A program made the position numbers and the translations under genes. The notes beneath the pieces were generated by a model. It ran no database searches, had not been told where the DNA came from, and saw nothing but the letters and a program-made list of their open reading frames with translations. DNA of 64,000 nt from the NCBI GenBank assembly GCA_030549335.1, contig CM060188.1:9548001-9612000 (forward strand), read 5' to 3'. This DNA comes from Pontederia crassipes (lineage: Eukaryota; Streptophyta; Magnoliopsida; Commelinales; Pontederiaceae). Below are positions 26,695-39,784 of the stretch, piece after piece (the stretch's first letter is position 1; every line of letters starts with the position of its first letter).

Positions 26695-28950
26695 ATGAGC
26701 TCATCAACATTGCGTAACAGCTGCAACACCAGTTGCCATGAAACAAATCCTGATGGAGGGCGGGTGACTTCGACGCAAAACAGTGTCAATGGCATGTCAC
26801 CAACGTCTGAGGGCCGCCGTTCAAATCGGCCAGAATGTTCTGGAACAAAGCTAAGCAAGACGTGCCATTGTCATGATTGTTACTGTTGTTGCTGTTGCTG
26901 TTGTTGTTGCAGTTGTTGTTCTTGCGATAATCATAATTCTTGCAATGGGCTGACTTATGGCAGCTTTGAGGACTCCAACAATATACAATACAGTGAAGGA
27001 GGCCTAAGCCAGTAAGAATTGCTTACCTTTAAATTTTTTTACCTTAATTTTCTATTTAGTACACCATGTAATGAAGTATAGCAAAAAGAAAATGGAATTT
27101 ATGTTAATTTCACCTAAAACCTTAAGCTTATGATAAGAGTATTTAGGCAATATATATAAGGTCTCATTGTTTTCTTCTTTATTTTCGTAATGGAAATAAA
27201 AATTTCTTCATCTTTGCTTCTTTCTCACACTCACTTGTTCATCTATTTCTTCTTTGTTTTTTTTTCACCCTCACTTTCTCTTTTATTTTTTTTCTCTTTT
27301 ATTTTTAAATTTTCTCCCTCTTTCTATCAATTTTCTTTTCTCTCTATACAGTTATCTTTTTTTTTTTGGGAAAAATGGTATTACAATTACAATTATTTCT
27401 TTCTCCTCTTTCATACATATATTTTTTTCTCTTGCATCCTTTCTTTATCTCCTCACCTGAATCATTTTCTTATTTTCTTTCTTAAGCTACTCCTTTTATT
27501 CCATATCTCGTCTCTTATTTATTTCTCTTTACTCTTCTCTCTCTCTCTCTTTTTCTTCTCTTTTTTCTTCATTTCTCTCTTCTTTTATGGTTCTTTCTCT
27601 TCAGTCTTTACCTCATTTCTGATCCTTTCTTCTTTGCTTCTTTCTCCCTCGTGCTACTTTCTCTGCCTCTCACCTCGCGTTACTTCTCTTGTCGCTCGTC
27701 TTTATACTTTCTTTCAATGCTCATCTCTATTTAAATTTGCTTCTCACATTTGCAGAGATGGGAGTTCTGACGTCCATCAGCATGGCACGGCGACGAGTTG
27801 TCCGGGAGAGGCAAACAGGGCCACTTCCCCGGGCACTGGAGAGTACAGCAGCAGACCACGGTATGGTGATAAGGGCCATGCCGACCTTTCCCCTCCCGCC
27901 CCAGTCCAAACCGACCTTCCCCCTCCACCTCCCTCGGCCTTTCCTGACCTCAACCTGCCGCCGGATGGGGAACAGCCACATGATCGCCACACTACAAATG
28001 TGCCTCCTGTAGCGGTGATCGACGTCCATGAGTACGACACCCCGGTGACGTCGCCGCCGACCCAACAGCAGGCCAACAATTCGTCCATGGTGATGCCGCT
28101 GCAGGACAACGTCGGTCCAAACTGCTTGGCCGGCACTCCGGTGGGTTTCGGAACTCTGACCGAGATCGCTCCGTCCAATGGCGAAGCAATAGGTCATTCG
28201 TCCCGCCCTGTGCCGCACCATCAGATGCCCCCATGGTTGTCGTCTACGGAGTTCGGTGCCCGCCTCACCGCGCCGAGCTCGGAGTACAGTCCCCGCGGCC
28301 AAGCGCTCGGGAGCTTGGCGCCGTTCCGATCTTCCACCCGGGACAGTGAGGTCAGCTTGCGCATCGGTATCGGTTCTCCGACGCTGGAACAGCCGCCCGT
28401 AGCATGGGCGCAATTGACGGGTGCGGCGACGAGCAGCAGGGCGCGGTCGACCCTCCTGCACCAGGAGGTGAGGAGTCTTCCTCCTCTTCCTCCTCCTTGC
28501 CGCCCTCTTTCTTTCTCCTCCCTTGGTCTCGACCTGTCCCCCGATGCTCTGATAGGATCATTGTCATCGAAAAGGCAGCGTACGGCCGTTACCACCGCTC
28601 GCGGGGGCTCCGTCCCGGAGTTCCCCGCTGCAGCTCCGAGTAGAAGACGCGTCAATGGCGGAGAGTCCTCCACGAGGCCGCCGCTGCATCATCTGAACTA
28701 CCTCAGCATGACAGGCCTTGGTGGAAGGGCACCTTGGGCGTCTCCGGTGAGCGGCCATCTGGCCGGAGGAGAAGGACATGGGACCCATCCGGCACCGGAG
28801 AATCCCCAGGGAATTCCGCCGCTGACGGAAAGGATGCTGCAGCAGTGGCTGCAGCCTGAAAACCGCGGACGTGATGGAGATGCACCACCTCCTTCCGCTC
28901 CTGGAGCGGACCGCAACAACGCTGCTGGTTCTTGGAACAAGGACTTCTGA
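26695..28950 (+). CDS. Unrecognised two-exon gene: poly-Cys run plus DLNLPP (EAR-like) motif
   Basis: I do not recognise the family. Coding exons 26695-27011 and 27756-28950 join across a GTAAGA...TTTGCAG intron; the in-frame TAA just after AGCCAG falls in the intron, and reading continues in the same frame, which supports the model. Product: 503 residues. Exon 1 is Ser/Asn/Cys-rich, with a run of nine cysteines (64-72) inside TCHCHDCY...CCSC, encoded by a TGT/TGC trinucleotide expansion. Exon 2 is GC-rich and Pro/Ser-rich: DLNLPP at 170-175 matches the DLNxxP form of the EAR repression motif, and a basic KRQR patch could be a nuclear signal. No structured domain is visible. The intron is a striking pyrimidine-rich tract. 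A transcriptional co-regulator is only a guess; a gene born from repeats is also possible. Confidence 0.65.
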
Positions 28951-31925
28951 TATGTTTCTGCGATTCACCGGTGACTTCTGGTATATCTGCTTCTTGCTGC
29001 TGGAGCTCTTTCCCATTTATCTAAAAATTATAATTATATAATATAAACGCATAGATATTAAAGACATATGTGTGTTTGGAACAAAGTGATCCTTTGATCT
29101 TTGGATGTTGCCGTTCTTATCATTGTTTTTTCTTTTATCTTCGTATGAAGTTTATCTATGAAAATTTGAAAGATATTGATGTTGGGTTGATATTTGGTTA
29201 ATTCAGACATGGAACTTTATGAATGTCCGATCTGTTCTATCTTTTTCTTTTTTTTTTCCGAATGATGAGTGTCTAATATGTTCTTCTTTCTGCATGATAG
29301 CTCATAGGCCTGGTTTGGTTGGAAAACCGGACGGGAATCGAGCGAAATTCGCGATTTTATTTCGCTCAGTTTCATCAAACACCGTCTCGAAATTCAATTT
29401 CGAGGTGGAAATCGGGATCACTTGACCCCGATTTCACCACTCCGGTTCCACCTTCGCTTCCCTTTTTTTTTTGAGTTTTCACGTTGACTTGATGTTTGTT
29501 TTTTTTTTCAAAATTTATTTTCTTTTCTCTTCACACAATATCTTCACAATAATAAATTATTTAATAAATATAAAATAATTTTAATAAGTGTTTAATATAA
29601 TATTATTTATTACCTATTTTTTCATTAAAAAGTTTTAATATTTCATTAAATATAATTAATTTAAAATGATTTTTTATATTTAAATAATATAATTTTTAAC
29701 AAACTTTTTTCCATAAAATTTTTTTATTTTACAATTTTATTTTAATTAATAATATAATTATACTTCACAATTATAATAATCATTTTTAATTTAAAATCCA
29801 CCCAAAATTCATTCATCACATCTATTTTTTCACGTCACATCAATCACCTTATTCCTGATCATCAAATTCCACTCCAACCAAACACACTCCGAATTAATAT
29901 ATCAATTTAACTATGCATGAAGAACTTACGAGGAACTACGATTCTGTTTCCAAACGACCTCATAGTGATTTTGATTAGTGTAGACGAATATCTACTTTTA
30001 CATATTTATCCTTTTTTTTCCTTAACTTCATTTTTTACGTGTTAACTATAAGTTTTTTTTAAAGTCATGTCCATTGGACTGGATCATACTCATATATGCA
30101 AAACAAGTTATGGGATAGAATGTTTTTTTTAATAAATAATATCAAGTTTCTTGTTGAAACAATATGCAATACCAGTGCTGTACCTACAGATTTTTTTTAA
30201 AAATATTACTATCATTCTAAACATTAATCTTAGGATTTGTTTGACAAATAACTAATGAAGGGATAGTGTGATGAGTGATGAAGTGGGGTGACGTGATGTG
30301 TCATTAGAAGTTTATGTTTGAATAATAAATTATATAAAATATGAATGTGGTAATGAAGATTTTATTTGTATAAAAGTTATTTTTATTTTTTATTATATAT
30401 TTAAAGTATTTATAATCATTAATTAAGGGTGAGCATAAACCGGGATGACCTGATCATCTTCGTCTGCACCTGTTAGGATTTTCTAAATTTTTTCCCGACC
30501 CGTTGGATAATTGGGTCAGGACCGAGTCTCATTTCTTTGACACTTGACCGGGTTGAATCGGGACCGAATCTAAATTTTACGTTCCAACTCGGTTGAATAT
30601 ATTATATTAATATTAAATTATTTTTAAATAGTATATTTATGTTTATTTTGAATAAAATTTTATATTTACTAAAAGTTTTATTTGATAAAAAATTATAAAT
30701 AAATATGTATTCATATTAGAAAAAAATAATATATGATGATATATATCAATGAACGTGAGAGAGAAGATAGAGAGAGGTGGTTTAATTTGGTAAGAAGAGA
30801 AATAATTTAATTTGATAATAAAAAAGAAAAGATGTTAATTTGGTCTAAAATAATATGTCCCTCCCCATTCTATTAATTTGGTGAAATGAAAAATGTGATG
30901 TTCAAAAAGCTTAACTACTCTACCCCACCTCACTTAACTTAAATAAAAAAATATACTCAAATATAATTTAACTAATTTTATTCCTCTATATTCCACCCAT
31001 CGCTTCGTATGATCAAAGATGTGGCTGGCCACTTGGACAATTTCCTCTCCTCCTATACATTCGATTAGCGGCGAGCAAATTTTTCGATACAAAGTATATT
31101 TTAAATTCGATTTATTCGAAGTCGGACTCGAGTTTCTCATCCAATTATTTTAATATCGTAATATAATAATATTTATAACATTCTGTATATTATGTTATAT
31201 ATAGCTTTTGATTCTAAGATATATGATTTATAAAATGATCTTATTATTTATAAATAATAAAAGATAATTTTAAATTAATACGCATCAAAAGTAAGATAGG
31301 ATACTCTACTAATTACTCTATTGAAATTTTCATCCAATTTTTAATCTATAAATCTTTTGTCAATTATATTTATATACTTCGGAATTTTTCCTTTTCTTTC
31401 GCCTCGAAGGCATCTATACATGAGCACACGTCAATGCCTAAAAGGATAAATATGAGAATGTTTTACTATAGAAATGATTTTTTTTTTTTGTACTCACTCG
31501 GGGTCTTTGGTATCCAGAATTATTAGTACCAGTTTAATATGAAGTCGGAATAAAGAATAAAACGATATCTTCCTAATCATGACTCCAGGAATCAAACTAC
31601 TACATAAACGACACACAGAGTGCTACACCTTACAAATATAAATCATTTACACAAAATGATTCGGCAGCTTTGTTATCAAAACACCTATATGGATTCCCCA
31701 TACATATTTGATACATGATGCAAAAGTAAATGGCAAACATTGTCAAAGGGCGTTCCTTATTCTGACAGATCACGAAAAGAGGGAAATGTTCAAGTATTTT
31801 TTTTCTTCTCTTTCAGATGTAATAAATAATCCTCTGATTGTTCTGAACAATTTGTGCTACTCACCATGTCCAGATTGGATCATTATTTGACAATCATATT
31901 ATTAGACTTGCTGCAACTTTAATAT
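28951..31925. other. Intergenic region between the plus-strand gene and GSH1 copy A
   Basis: It holds the TIR element at 29308-29958. A second AT-rich segment starting near 30236 (GGATTTGTTTGACAAATAACT) resembles one at about 59070 in GSH1 copy B intron 1. At 30428-30600 there are GGGTGAGCATAAACCGGG and GACCCGTTGGATAATTGGGTC words, as in the hAT-like elements elsewhere. No gene is seen. Confidence 0.5.
29308..29958. mobile_element. Non-autonomous TIR element with CTCATAG flanks
   Basis: A 651-bp element that begins GCCTGGTTTGGTTGG and ends TTTCCAAACGAC. It is flanked by CTCATAG on both sides (29301-29307 and 29959-29965); extended to 8 bp, 7 of 8 bases match, which fits a hAT-type duplication. 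The interior is AT-rich. A clear relative with the same order of internal words lies at 58376-58996. Confidence 0.7.
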
Positions 31926-33973
31926 TCAGTACAACAATTCCTCAAAGACGGGATCAACATTGCCACCCCAGTCTCCATGATACAACTCCAGAAGTTTCTC
32001 AGCTGGTGTCACTCCTGCCAAAATTGCCAGACATTTTGGACAAAAGTGAGCCATCATATTTGAGAGCCTTCAGAAAGTTTTCAAGAAATTTCACATTTCC
32101 TAATTCACGGGTACAAAAGCGACCATAGAATTTGGTGATTTACTCCAAGAGTGACCAGTGTGAAAAGCGTTAGATGATTTACTACTCTTACAACGATAGA
32201 GTTTGATGATTTACTCATCTCATAACGATAGAGTTTGAACTTGGGGCTTTAATTCTCTGCAAAACAAATCAAAAGTTTATATCTGATACCTGTTCTAACC
32301 ACCTCAGTTATTTCATCCAAAAACACTTCCTCTTTCAAACCTCTTCTTTCCAATCCATCCTGGATCATTATGAGAAAAAGTATTGAGATCTAAATCATAG
32401 ATAAACAGAGTCACACATAAATGAACTAACCTAAGCAAACTGCAAAGCATTTTCAGCAATATGTTTCACTAAGCCTCCCCTGAAAGGTGTCCTGAGTCCA
32501 GTAACTGGAACCTATTAACCAGATTCCAATTACACTAGAGAATTATTTATCACTTCAACAGTGGATAAGCAACACACAGTATTGCGAACAAACAAATACT
32601 ATTGAATGACCATTATCAATCATTATAGATGGGTAGTATAAAAAAAGGTTCAACTATGTAGCACCTCTCTCCTCAACATCAACCTTTCTTCGTTGGATCA
32701 ATCAGCAGTCATGTCTAGAACATTTTGTAATGAAACATCGTCATACAGCAAATCAACCTGAAAATGGAAGGAGCAAATTTAAATAGGCAGGAATTGTCAA
32801 ATACATCCTATATGGAGTATGAGAAAATAAAAAAAACAGTAAATATAAAGGTGTTCTCATATGTCAAAAACAGCATACCCAGAATGCTGGCAGAGCATAC
32901 AAGCTACTACGAGGACAACCATCAGCACCCCTCATTTCCAGGAACGTTTTAAGCCTCACCTGAGAATCAATTATTAACCTTCAGTTTACAATCAGTATTC
33001 AGATTTGAACTCTACTTGTTTTCATTTAATATCATCCAACAGAAAGACACCTCAGGAACTATTGCTGTTAGATGAGTCACCCAATCATTTATTGTTGGCA
33101 GTTCCCCAGGAATTGAAGGGAGTTTTCCTCGCATAAAGTCCTGCGAGTATCATCAAATAGTATTTTCTTAACTGGTCTTACAAATGCATTTTCAAGGGAT
33201 TCAAAAATAAAGCAAATAGATGGAGAGTATAATGAACCCTGAATGACATTCCAGCACAATCAACAAATTTATTTTTTCTGCATACAGTGAACATAGGAAC
33301 ATCTAGAGCATAGTCCACATATTGTTCAAATCTGCAAATAGATGAAAAGTGTAAGTTGAAAAAATAATGCATCAAATTTCATTATGGAACAACAAATCTA
33401 TGCACATAAGTGTTTATTTACATGAGAAATGCACTTTTTCAGTTGAAAAGTCTGCTGTTATAGATTCAGGCACAGTTCCAAATATACTAACTTAGATGCT
33501 AAACTTCTAAGACAGTATATTTTTCAATGAAAAGATAAAATGCACTTACCCAAAAGAATTATCAAATACAAATGGAAGCATTCCAGTGCGACTGTTATCT
33601 GTATCAGTCCACACGTGGCTGCAGAAGAAAAGGAAGACCAGCCAACAAAATAATGGAACTCTTCTTAATAAGATAAAATTAGAATAATTGAAGTAGAAAC
33701 ATTGGAAAAGACTCATTAACACCTTCTCATGCTAAGATAGCCATTTGGTTTTCCTTCGGTGAAAGGTGAATTAGCAAATATGGCTGTTGCAATCTGATCG
33801 GAAGAAGAAATGTGAGGAACAAAACCTTAGAGCAAGTTTCTGATAAGAAATATGTATGCACTTACAGGTTGCAAAGCAAGTCCCGCACGAAATTTCTTAA
33901 TCATATCCCATTCAGAACTAAAGTCGAGATTAACCTGAGAATAAAGCAAGTTTCTGTTTTAGACATGCATCCT

Positions 33974-36900
33974 AGTAAATCTAGGATCAATTGGATCAAA
34001 TATGGAGATAAAAACACTAGATTTTTCATCTCAGCACTTCATATCAATTGTATTCTTGATGATAGCAGCTTCCTGCACATGAACGAGAAGCACATCCAAG
34101 AGGCTTTTGTTCAACACTATTCAAATCTATGGCCCCAGATACCCAACCTCTGATTGACCTTTTATCTCTGATTGGCCTCCCCTACCCCTCCTGGACAGTT
34201 CTTGATCTCCCCTGCATTCCTCTCCGATCTCTTCTGAGGAGATAAAAAACACTTTCTTTTATCTGGCTCCTGGGATTTTATCAGTGAATTTTTTTCAACT
34301 ACTGAGACATAATTGGACCTGCCGTATCCCAGGAAATCCCAAAATTTTCCTATTTAGCTATTTGCCCACTAGGGCAAGCAACACTGCAATCATGTTTATC
34401 CCTAAGAAGTCTATTCCCAAAACTGTCAGAGATCATAGACCAATTTCACTTTGTAATATCACCTATTGTGTCATTGCCAAGATTTTGGCCAATAGACTGA
34501 AATAGACTCTCCCAATTTTAATTGACAAATCTCATGTCGCCTTTGTTAAAGACAGATCAATTCAAGATAATCTCTTTACGACCCAGGAAATCACTCATTC
34601 TATCTTTAGGGGTAGGAAAAAGTTCCTACTCCTAAAAGCTGATATGGAAAAGGTTTTTGAGGGTTTCTTGGCAGACGATGGAAACGGTTCTGACATTGAT
34701 GAATTTCCCCCAAGTTTTCATCAATTGGATTATGACTTGTATCAAATCCTCCAAATTTACATGATATATAAATGACTCCTTCACACCTTACTTCAAAAGT
34801 CACAAGGGGCTTAAGGCAAAGGGACCCCCTCTCTCCCTACCTCTTCATCTTAGTGTCACAAATCTTCTCCTCTTTGATAAATCAACATATCCATTTAAAA
34901 CACATCATTCCTTTTAAATTTGGAGCTACACCTCTTAGCCACTTATCATATGCTGATGAGCTTCTAATTTGCATTGCAGCTACCTCTAAGAACTTCAAGA
35001 ATATGCTAAAAGTTTTCGAGCAATATAAGTTGTTGACAAACCAAAAAATCAATACTGATAAATCTGCCCTGTATTTTTCACCCAAATTCAATGCCTCTAG
35101 GACGGCCAATATTAGATACATCCTTAATATTTCCCCTGGATCCTACCCTTTATGTATTTGGGGGCCTCATTTCCTACGAGAAACGTACAAGCAACTCCTT
35201 GGTCCACTTTACTTCTAAGTTTCAAGATAGATTGGCCAGTTGGAAAATGAAGACTTTAAATCATGCTAGCAAGTTCTGTGTTAATAAAATTTACTCTAAA
35301 TTCCATCCCAAACTACACCCTTGGATCGGTATACGGCTCCTCTGGTTTTATATCCTCCTGGAAAGCTGTGGTCTTCTAACGACAAAAATGGTATCCATCT
35401 GATTAATTGGAACATAATTCAACAGGATAAAAAACATGGTGGAGTGAGCATTAGGAAACTTAAGTTAATGCAATATGCCCTGCTTGCCAAAAGGATTATT
35501 TCTATTTTGAATCAATTTGAGTCCTTACCTTTCAGATTTGCCATTAGTAAATATGGTCTTCCCCACCCCTGGTTTAGCATCTCTTCTCTTTATCCAAAGC
35601 TTGCCTGGTCTTGGAGGCTCTTGATCCAGGCTCTAAATGCTATAAAACTTGTCATCAGACAGCAAATTGGCAATGACACTAACACCCATGTTTATTTTGA
35701 TCCATGGATTTTTAATGTTCCATTATGTTTTATGCCCACATAAGTGAATGTTTTTTCCCCAATTTTCTCTTTAATGGTAGCGTATCTAAATGTTGGGCTC
35801 CACCTGGAATTCTGTTTTGATTGATGAGTGTTTTGCTCCCTGTTTGTCGCACAAGATTCTTGCTATTAATCTGCCTGCTACCCTCTATGAGGATCAATGG
35901 ATTTGGGCACCAGATGCTTTTGGTAATCCCACGACCAAAACCGTTTATAACTTTATTAGCTTGCCCTTTGAGCTGCTAGCGTGTGTTGGATGGTCTGGTT
36001 GGAATTCAATTTGGAAAGTTAAGATTCCCCCTAAAGTTCAGATCTTTTTATGGAAACTTGCCCACAATCACCTTCCCACAAATTTCATGTTATCAGGTTT
36101 TAACACTGTTATTCCTCCTCTTTGCTCCCTCTGTCGGGTTGCAGATGAGACTTGTGCTCATTTATTTTTTCATTGCTCATTCTCATTGCAGTTGTGGCAT
36201 CTTTTCAAAATTGAAACTAATTGCTCCTTTATTCATTTCAATTCTTGGCCCGACAGTGGATGGATTTATGAGGGAGCCTTCTCTCCTGATCCTAACTTCT
36301 GTACTGCTTTTTGCAAGCTATTTGCTTTGACTTTATGGGGAATATGGCGTTGTCGTAACGACACCCATTTCAATTCCATTACGACAACCGCCACAGTGGA
36401 CTGTTCTCGGATTGTAGCGAGCTATCATGAGTTAGATCCTAACACACCTGAGGGGAACTCCCCAGCCAGCTACCCACCTTTTGGGAGTTGGGAGCCCCCA
36501 CATCAGTTCTGATTCAAACTGAACACAGATGGCTCCTTCGTGGGGCGCTCGGAGGTCGGGGGGAGGGGGGCAGGTTATATTGCTAGGTCTACTAACACGA
36601 AATTCATTTGTGCACGTACTTTGCGATGCCACTTTGACTCGGTGCTTCAAGTTGAATGCTGGGCCATATATCAAGGACTTACTCCCTGTCGACGTTTGGG
36701 CATCTCAAATATTATTTTGGAAATTGACTCGCGTATGACATCGGATCTCGTCAATGCTCAATCCCCTTCACAATGGCGCCTACAAAGTCTTATTTACAAC
36801 ATTAGATTGATTACGCTATCTCTCACAAATTTTTAATGTAACCATACTAGACGTCATATTAATTCTGAGGCTGATAGCTTGGCTTTTTTTTTGGAAGATC

Positions 36901-37018
36901 ACCGAGTGATCACTTTTGGAAGAATTATCCCCCTCCGGGCATCCCTTTATTTTTGTATGAAGACAATGTTAACTCTATCACTTAATTGATGCCTTGTGGC
37001 CTTTTTTTAAAAAAAAAA
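33974..37018 (+). mobile_element. 5'-truncated, decayed LINE (non-LTR retrotransposon)
   Basis: It lies antisense in intron 5 of GSH1 copy A. Recognisable pieces in order: WIKYGDKNTRFF (linker before the reverse transcriptase, about 33983); PISLCNITYCVIAKILANRL (34436-34500); GLRQRDPLSPYLFILVS; and SHLSYADELL, where the catalytic YADD box reads YADE (about 34950). Next come the zinc-binding region IPPKVQIFLWKLAHNHLPT...CSLC...CAHLFFHC (about 36020-36180) and an RNase H start KLNTDGSFVG (about 36520). Multiple frameshifts and stops are present. An A-rich tail is at 37009-37018. Copy B lacks it at the same place, so it inserted after the duplication or was lost from B. Confidence 0.88.
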
Positions 37019-37693
37019 GTTAATATTCCTTTAAGAATCAATTTCAGGAATTTGAATATTGTAGTGCATGCTTGTGAGAACAGCAAAGTTGCAACATGGA
37101 TGAAGGGCAGAAGAACTTCACCTGAACTGTACATGTCCGGAACAACATATCAAGTCCAAGAGAACCAACTTTTGGCATGTAATTTCTTAAAATCTCGAAC
37201 CTTTCCTATTAAAAGCATCAACAAGACTCTCTTTAACACCAAGATAAAATAAGTATCGCGAATATTTATATGTAATATTGTTTCATGGATGCACTTAAAT
37301 AGGGCAGTTTTTTTTTATGAAAGTGAAATGGAGCTGCTACAGAACAATGATAGTCACACCTTGGGTATCATGGAAATGTCTTGCCGTCTCCATTTCGGTT
37401 GAAAACCAATTCCTAAAAAACCAATGCCCATTTCTTTTGCCAAAGATTTCACCTATCAAAGAGAAAGCATGAATAAATGGCAAGAGAAAAAAAAAGAGCT
37501 TGGTTTTTAACTTATCATGAAGTATCACCTGTCAATAGGTGTTCAACGAGTCACATTGACCCAAATGAGCCGATCACGCGACCTAGGATACACCGGTCGA
37601 GTGGGTGATGGCCCCTCCTGTGGCTAGTCAGGTACAGGCTAGACTTTTCCAATTCGAGTGGGCCGACCCAACTATATATATATATATATATAT

Positions 37694-38375
37694 GAGTTAT
37701 TTCCTCTGACCATCCCTAAACTATCGCAAATTATTACATTTAATTTCAAATTATGAACTTCATTTTTTGGGTACCTAAACTATCGTGATTTTTCCAGTTT
37801 AATCCTTCCGTCCAATTTCGTCGACTTCTCCGTTATTTTTTATTTTTGTAAAAAATCCATTATACCCCTGCGTTAGTCCACTTTTACATAAAAATATAAT
37901 AATGAATATAAAAATAATTTAAAAAAAGAAAAAACAAGAGAGGGGGGTCGCCCCTCCCCCCCCCCCCCCTCGACGATGACAACGAAGGGAAAGAGAGGGG
38001 GGGGGGGGGGGTATCGTCGGAATTGGACTAACCCAGAGAGGGGACGGGGATCGCCGTCGACGACGACGCAAAAGGGGGGGTCGTCGGAATTGGTCTAACG
38101 GGGGTCGCCGCCTCCCCTCTCTTGTTTTTTCTTATTTTTTTAAATTATTTTTATATTTATTATTATATTTTTATGTAAAAGTGAACTAACGCAAGGGTAT
38201 AATGGATATTTCATAAATGCAAAAAATAAAAAATAATGGAGAAGTCGATGGAATTGGACGGAATGACCAAACTAAAAAAATTGCGATAGTTTAGGTACCA
38301 AAAAATGAAATTCGTAATTTGAGGTTAAAGGTGGTAATTCGCAATAGTTTAGATGTGGTAAGAGGAAATGGATTG
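37694..38375. mobile_element. MULE-type MITE, relative of 21894-22735
   Basis: It begins GAGTTATTTCCTCTGACCAT, continues TAAACTATCG...TTAATCCTTCCGTCCAATTTCG, and has an inverted counterpart at the right (GGACGGAATGACCAAAC...GGTAAGAGGAAAT). Inverted repeats are about 190 bp. The core is GC-rich with C and G runs. The extreme right end has drifted, and no clear 9-bp duplication remains; the left flank is a (TA)n tract. Confidence 0.75.
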
Positions 38376-39330
38376 GATTAAATCGAACGGCCGCGACCTG
38401 CTCTCCATTCCTCCTCTTCGCTTGCATCCCCTTCGGAACCTCCCCACCCCACTGTCCGGCCGGCCATCGGCGACGCCCTCGACGTGATGGCCTCCCCATC
38501 CGGCAACTCCCTCGATGCGGTGATGATTCCACCTGCGACTCTTTCGACGCGGCGACATCCGGTGATGCCCTCGCCTGCGACCACAGCCCCCTTTCGGCTG
38601 GAACGCCACCCCTCTCCCCTTCCCTCTGTCTTGCGACCGCTGCCCCCATTGACCTCCCCTCATCTTCTCCTTCGCCGCCGTCGTCGAGCACCGTCGTTGA
38701 GCCTTACGAGCACCATCGCCCAAATCCCTCTCTCTTCTCCCTTCCATTGCCTTCCCCTCCGGCGGCCGGCGACCCCTTCTGCCCCCCCCCCCCCCCCCCC
38801 CCCCCGAGCGTTGGCTGGCGTTGCCGCCGGCAAGCCCCACCTCTCCAAGGTCCCCGATCCCCGCGCGACCTCTGTCGATCACCGTCGCGATCTCCCGTCC
38901 TCCCCTCGTGAGGGCCATTGCCGGCCCCTTCCTCCGAGCTCGCCGCCACGAGCGCCCCCCGTGATCCTCTACAAGCGTCGGCAACCTCTGTCGATCACCA
39001 CCGCCGTCGAGCACCGATCCCGCCTACGGCCCATCCCTCACCCCCTGCAAGCCCGCACGTTGATCGCCACCAGATCTGTCGATCATCGACCGTCGACCCG
39101 TTGTGCCGTCCACCGCTACCGACCGTTGCGTCGTCCGCCGCCGCCGACCTCTGCGCCATCCGCCCCGATCGTCGCTCTCGTTCGCCGCCTCTTAGCTGGG
39201 CGGCGACGGCCGGTGGGGAAGGCGGGCAGCAGGGGAGAGGAGAGTAATCTCCCGATTTAATCTCATTCGTCCGTTGGATCGAATGGCTGTGATGTTTAGG
39301 GGTTACGCCCCATTGAACCCTATATATATA
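38376..39330. other. GC-rich insert of unknown origin in GSH1 copy A intron 3
   Basis: An abruptly GC-rich, C/T-biased block of about 950 bp with CCGCCG and GATCACCG words and a 24-base poly-C run (38782-38805). Long open frames on both strands are compositional (Arg, Pro, Ser, Ala) and match no domain. Its start abuts the drifted end of the MITE at 37694-38375, so it may be the interior of a larger truncated element. AT-rich DNA with (TA)n follows. Confidence 0.45.
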
Positions 39331-39518
39331 TATATTATTATCTTTAAGCATTTTCTTTAAATCTCTCCTCAACTATAATATTTTCTGTACGTCATGTTAA
39401 GTTTTCGTTATTTTTTTATTCGAGGGCACTGGATATACTGCATAGAATTTTTGCAGTTTATATGATAATCATAGTTGTTCACTTCATTCAATGGTTGCGA
39501 TCAATCTTCTTTTTTTAA

Positions 39519-39784
39519 AGAGGGTTGGTTGAATTTTTAGGAAGATAGAAACAACTGATTGAGTTAAAACAAAAAGATCACATACGTCCATTAAAATGAA
39601 CGACTGTGATTGATTTGCAGTGTATATACTGCAAAATTCATTTTAGCCTTTGGGGATTTAGGGGGGAGGGAGAGAGAGCAAGGAAAGAAGAGGGTTGGTT
39701 GAATTTTTGGGAAGATAGAAACAACAGATTGAGTTAAAACAAAAAGATCACAAATGTCCATTGAAATGAACGACAGTGATTGAT
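39519..39784. repeat. Pair of 96-bp direct repeats 170 bp apart
   Basis: 39519-39614 and 39689-39784 are nearly identical (AGAGGGTTGGTTGAATTTTT... to ...CAGTGATTGAT), with about six differences. A degenerate third trace (TTCATTCAATGGTTGCGATC) lies just upstream at 39484. The unit matches no family I know. Confidence 0.8.

Noticed and set aside
27190-27755. N-terminal extension of the 27.8-28.9 kb coding exon, Phe/Leu/Ser-rich
   Set aside because: It is the translation of a pyrimidine-rich intron. A canonical donor and acceptor join exon 26695-27011 in the same frame.
38484-39260. 258-codon Pro/Arg/Ser-rich open frame
   Set aside because: It lies in a GC-rich repeat block with a poly-C run. 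The composition alone keeps frames open, and both strands are equally open.
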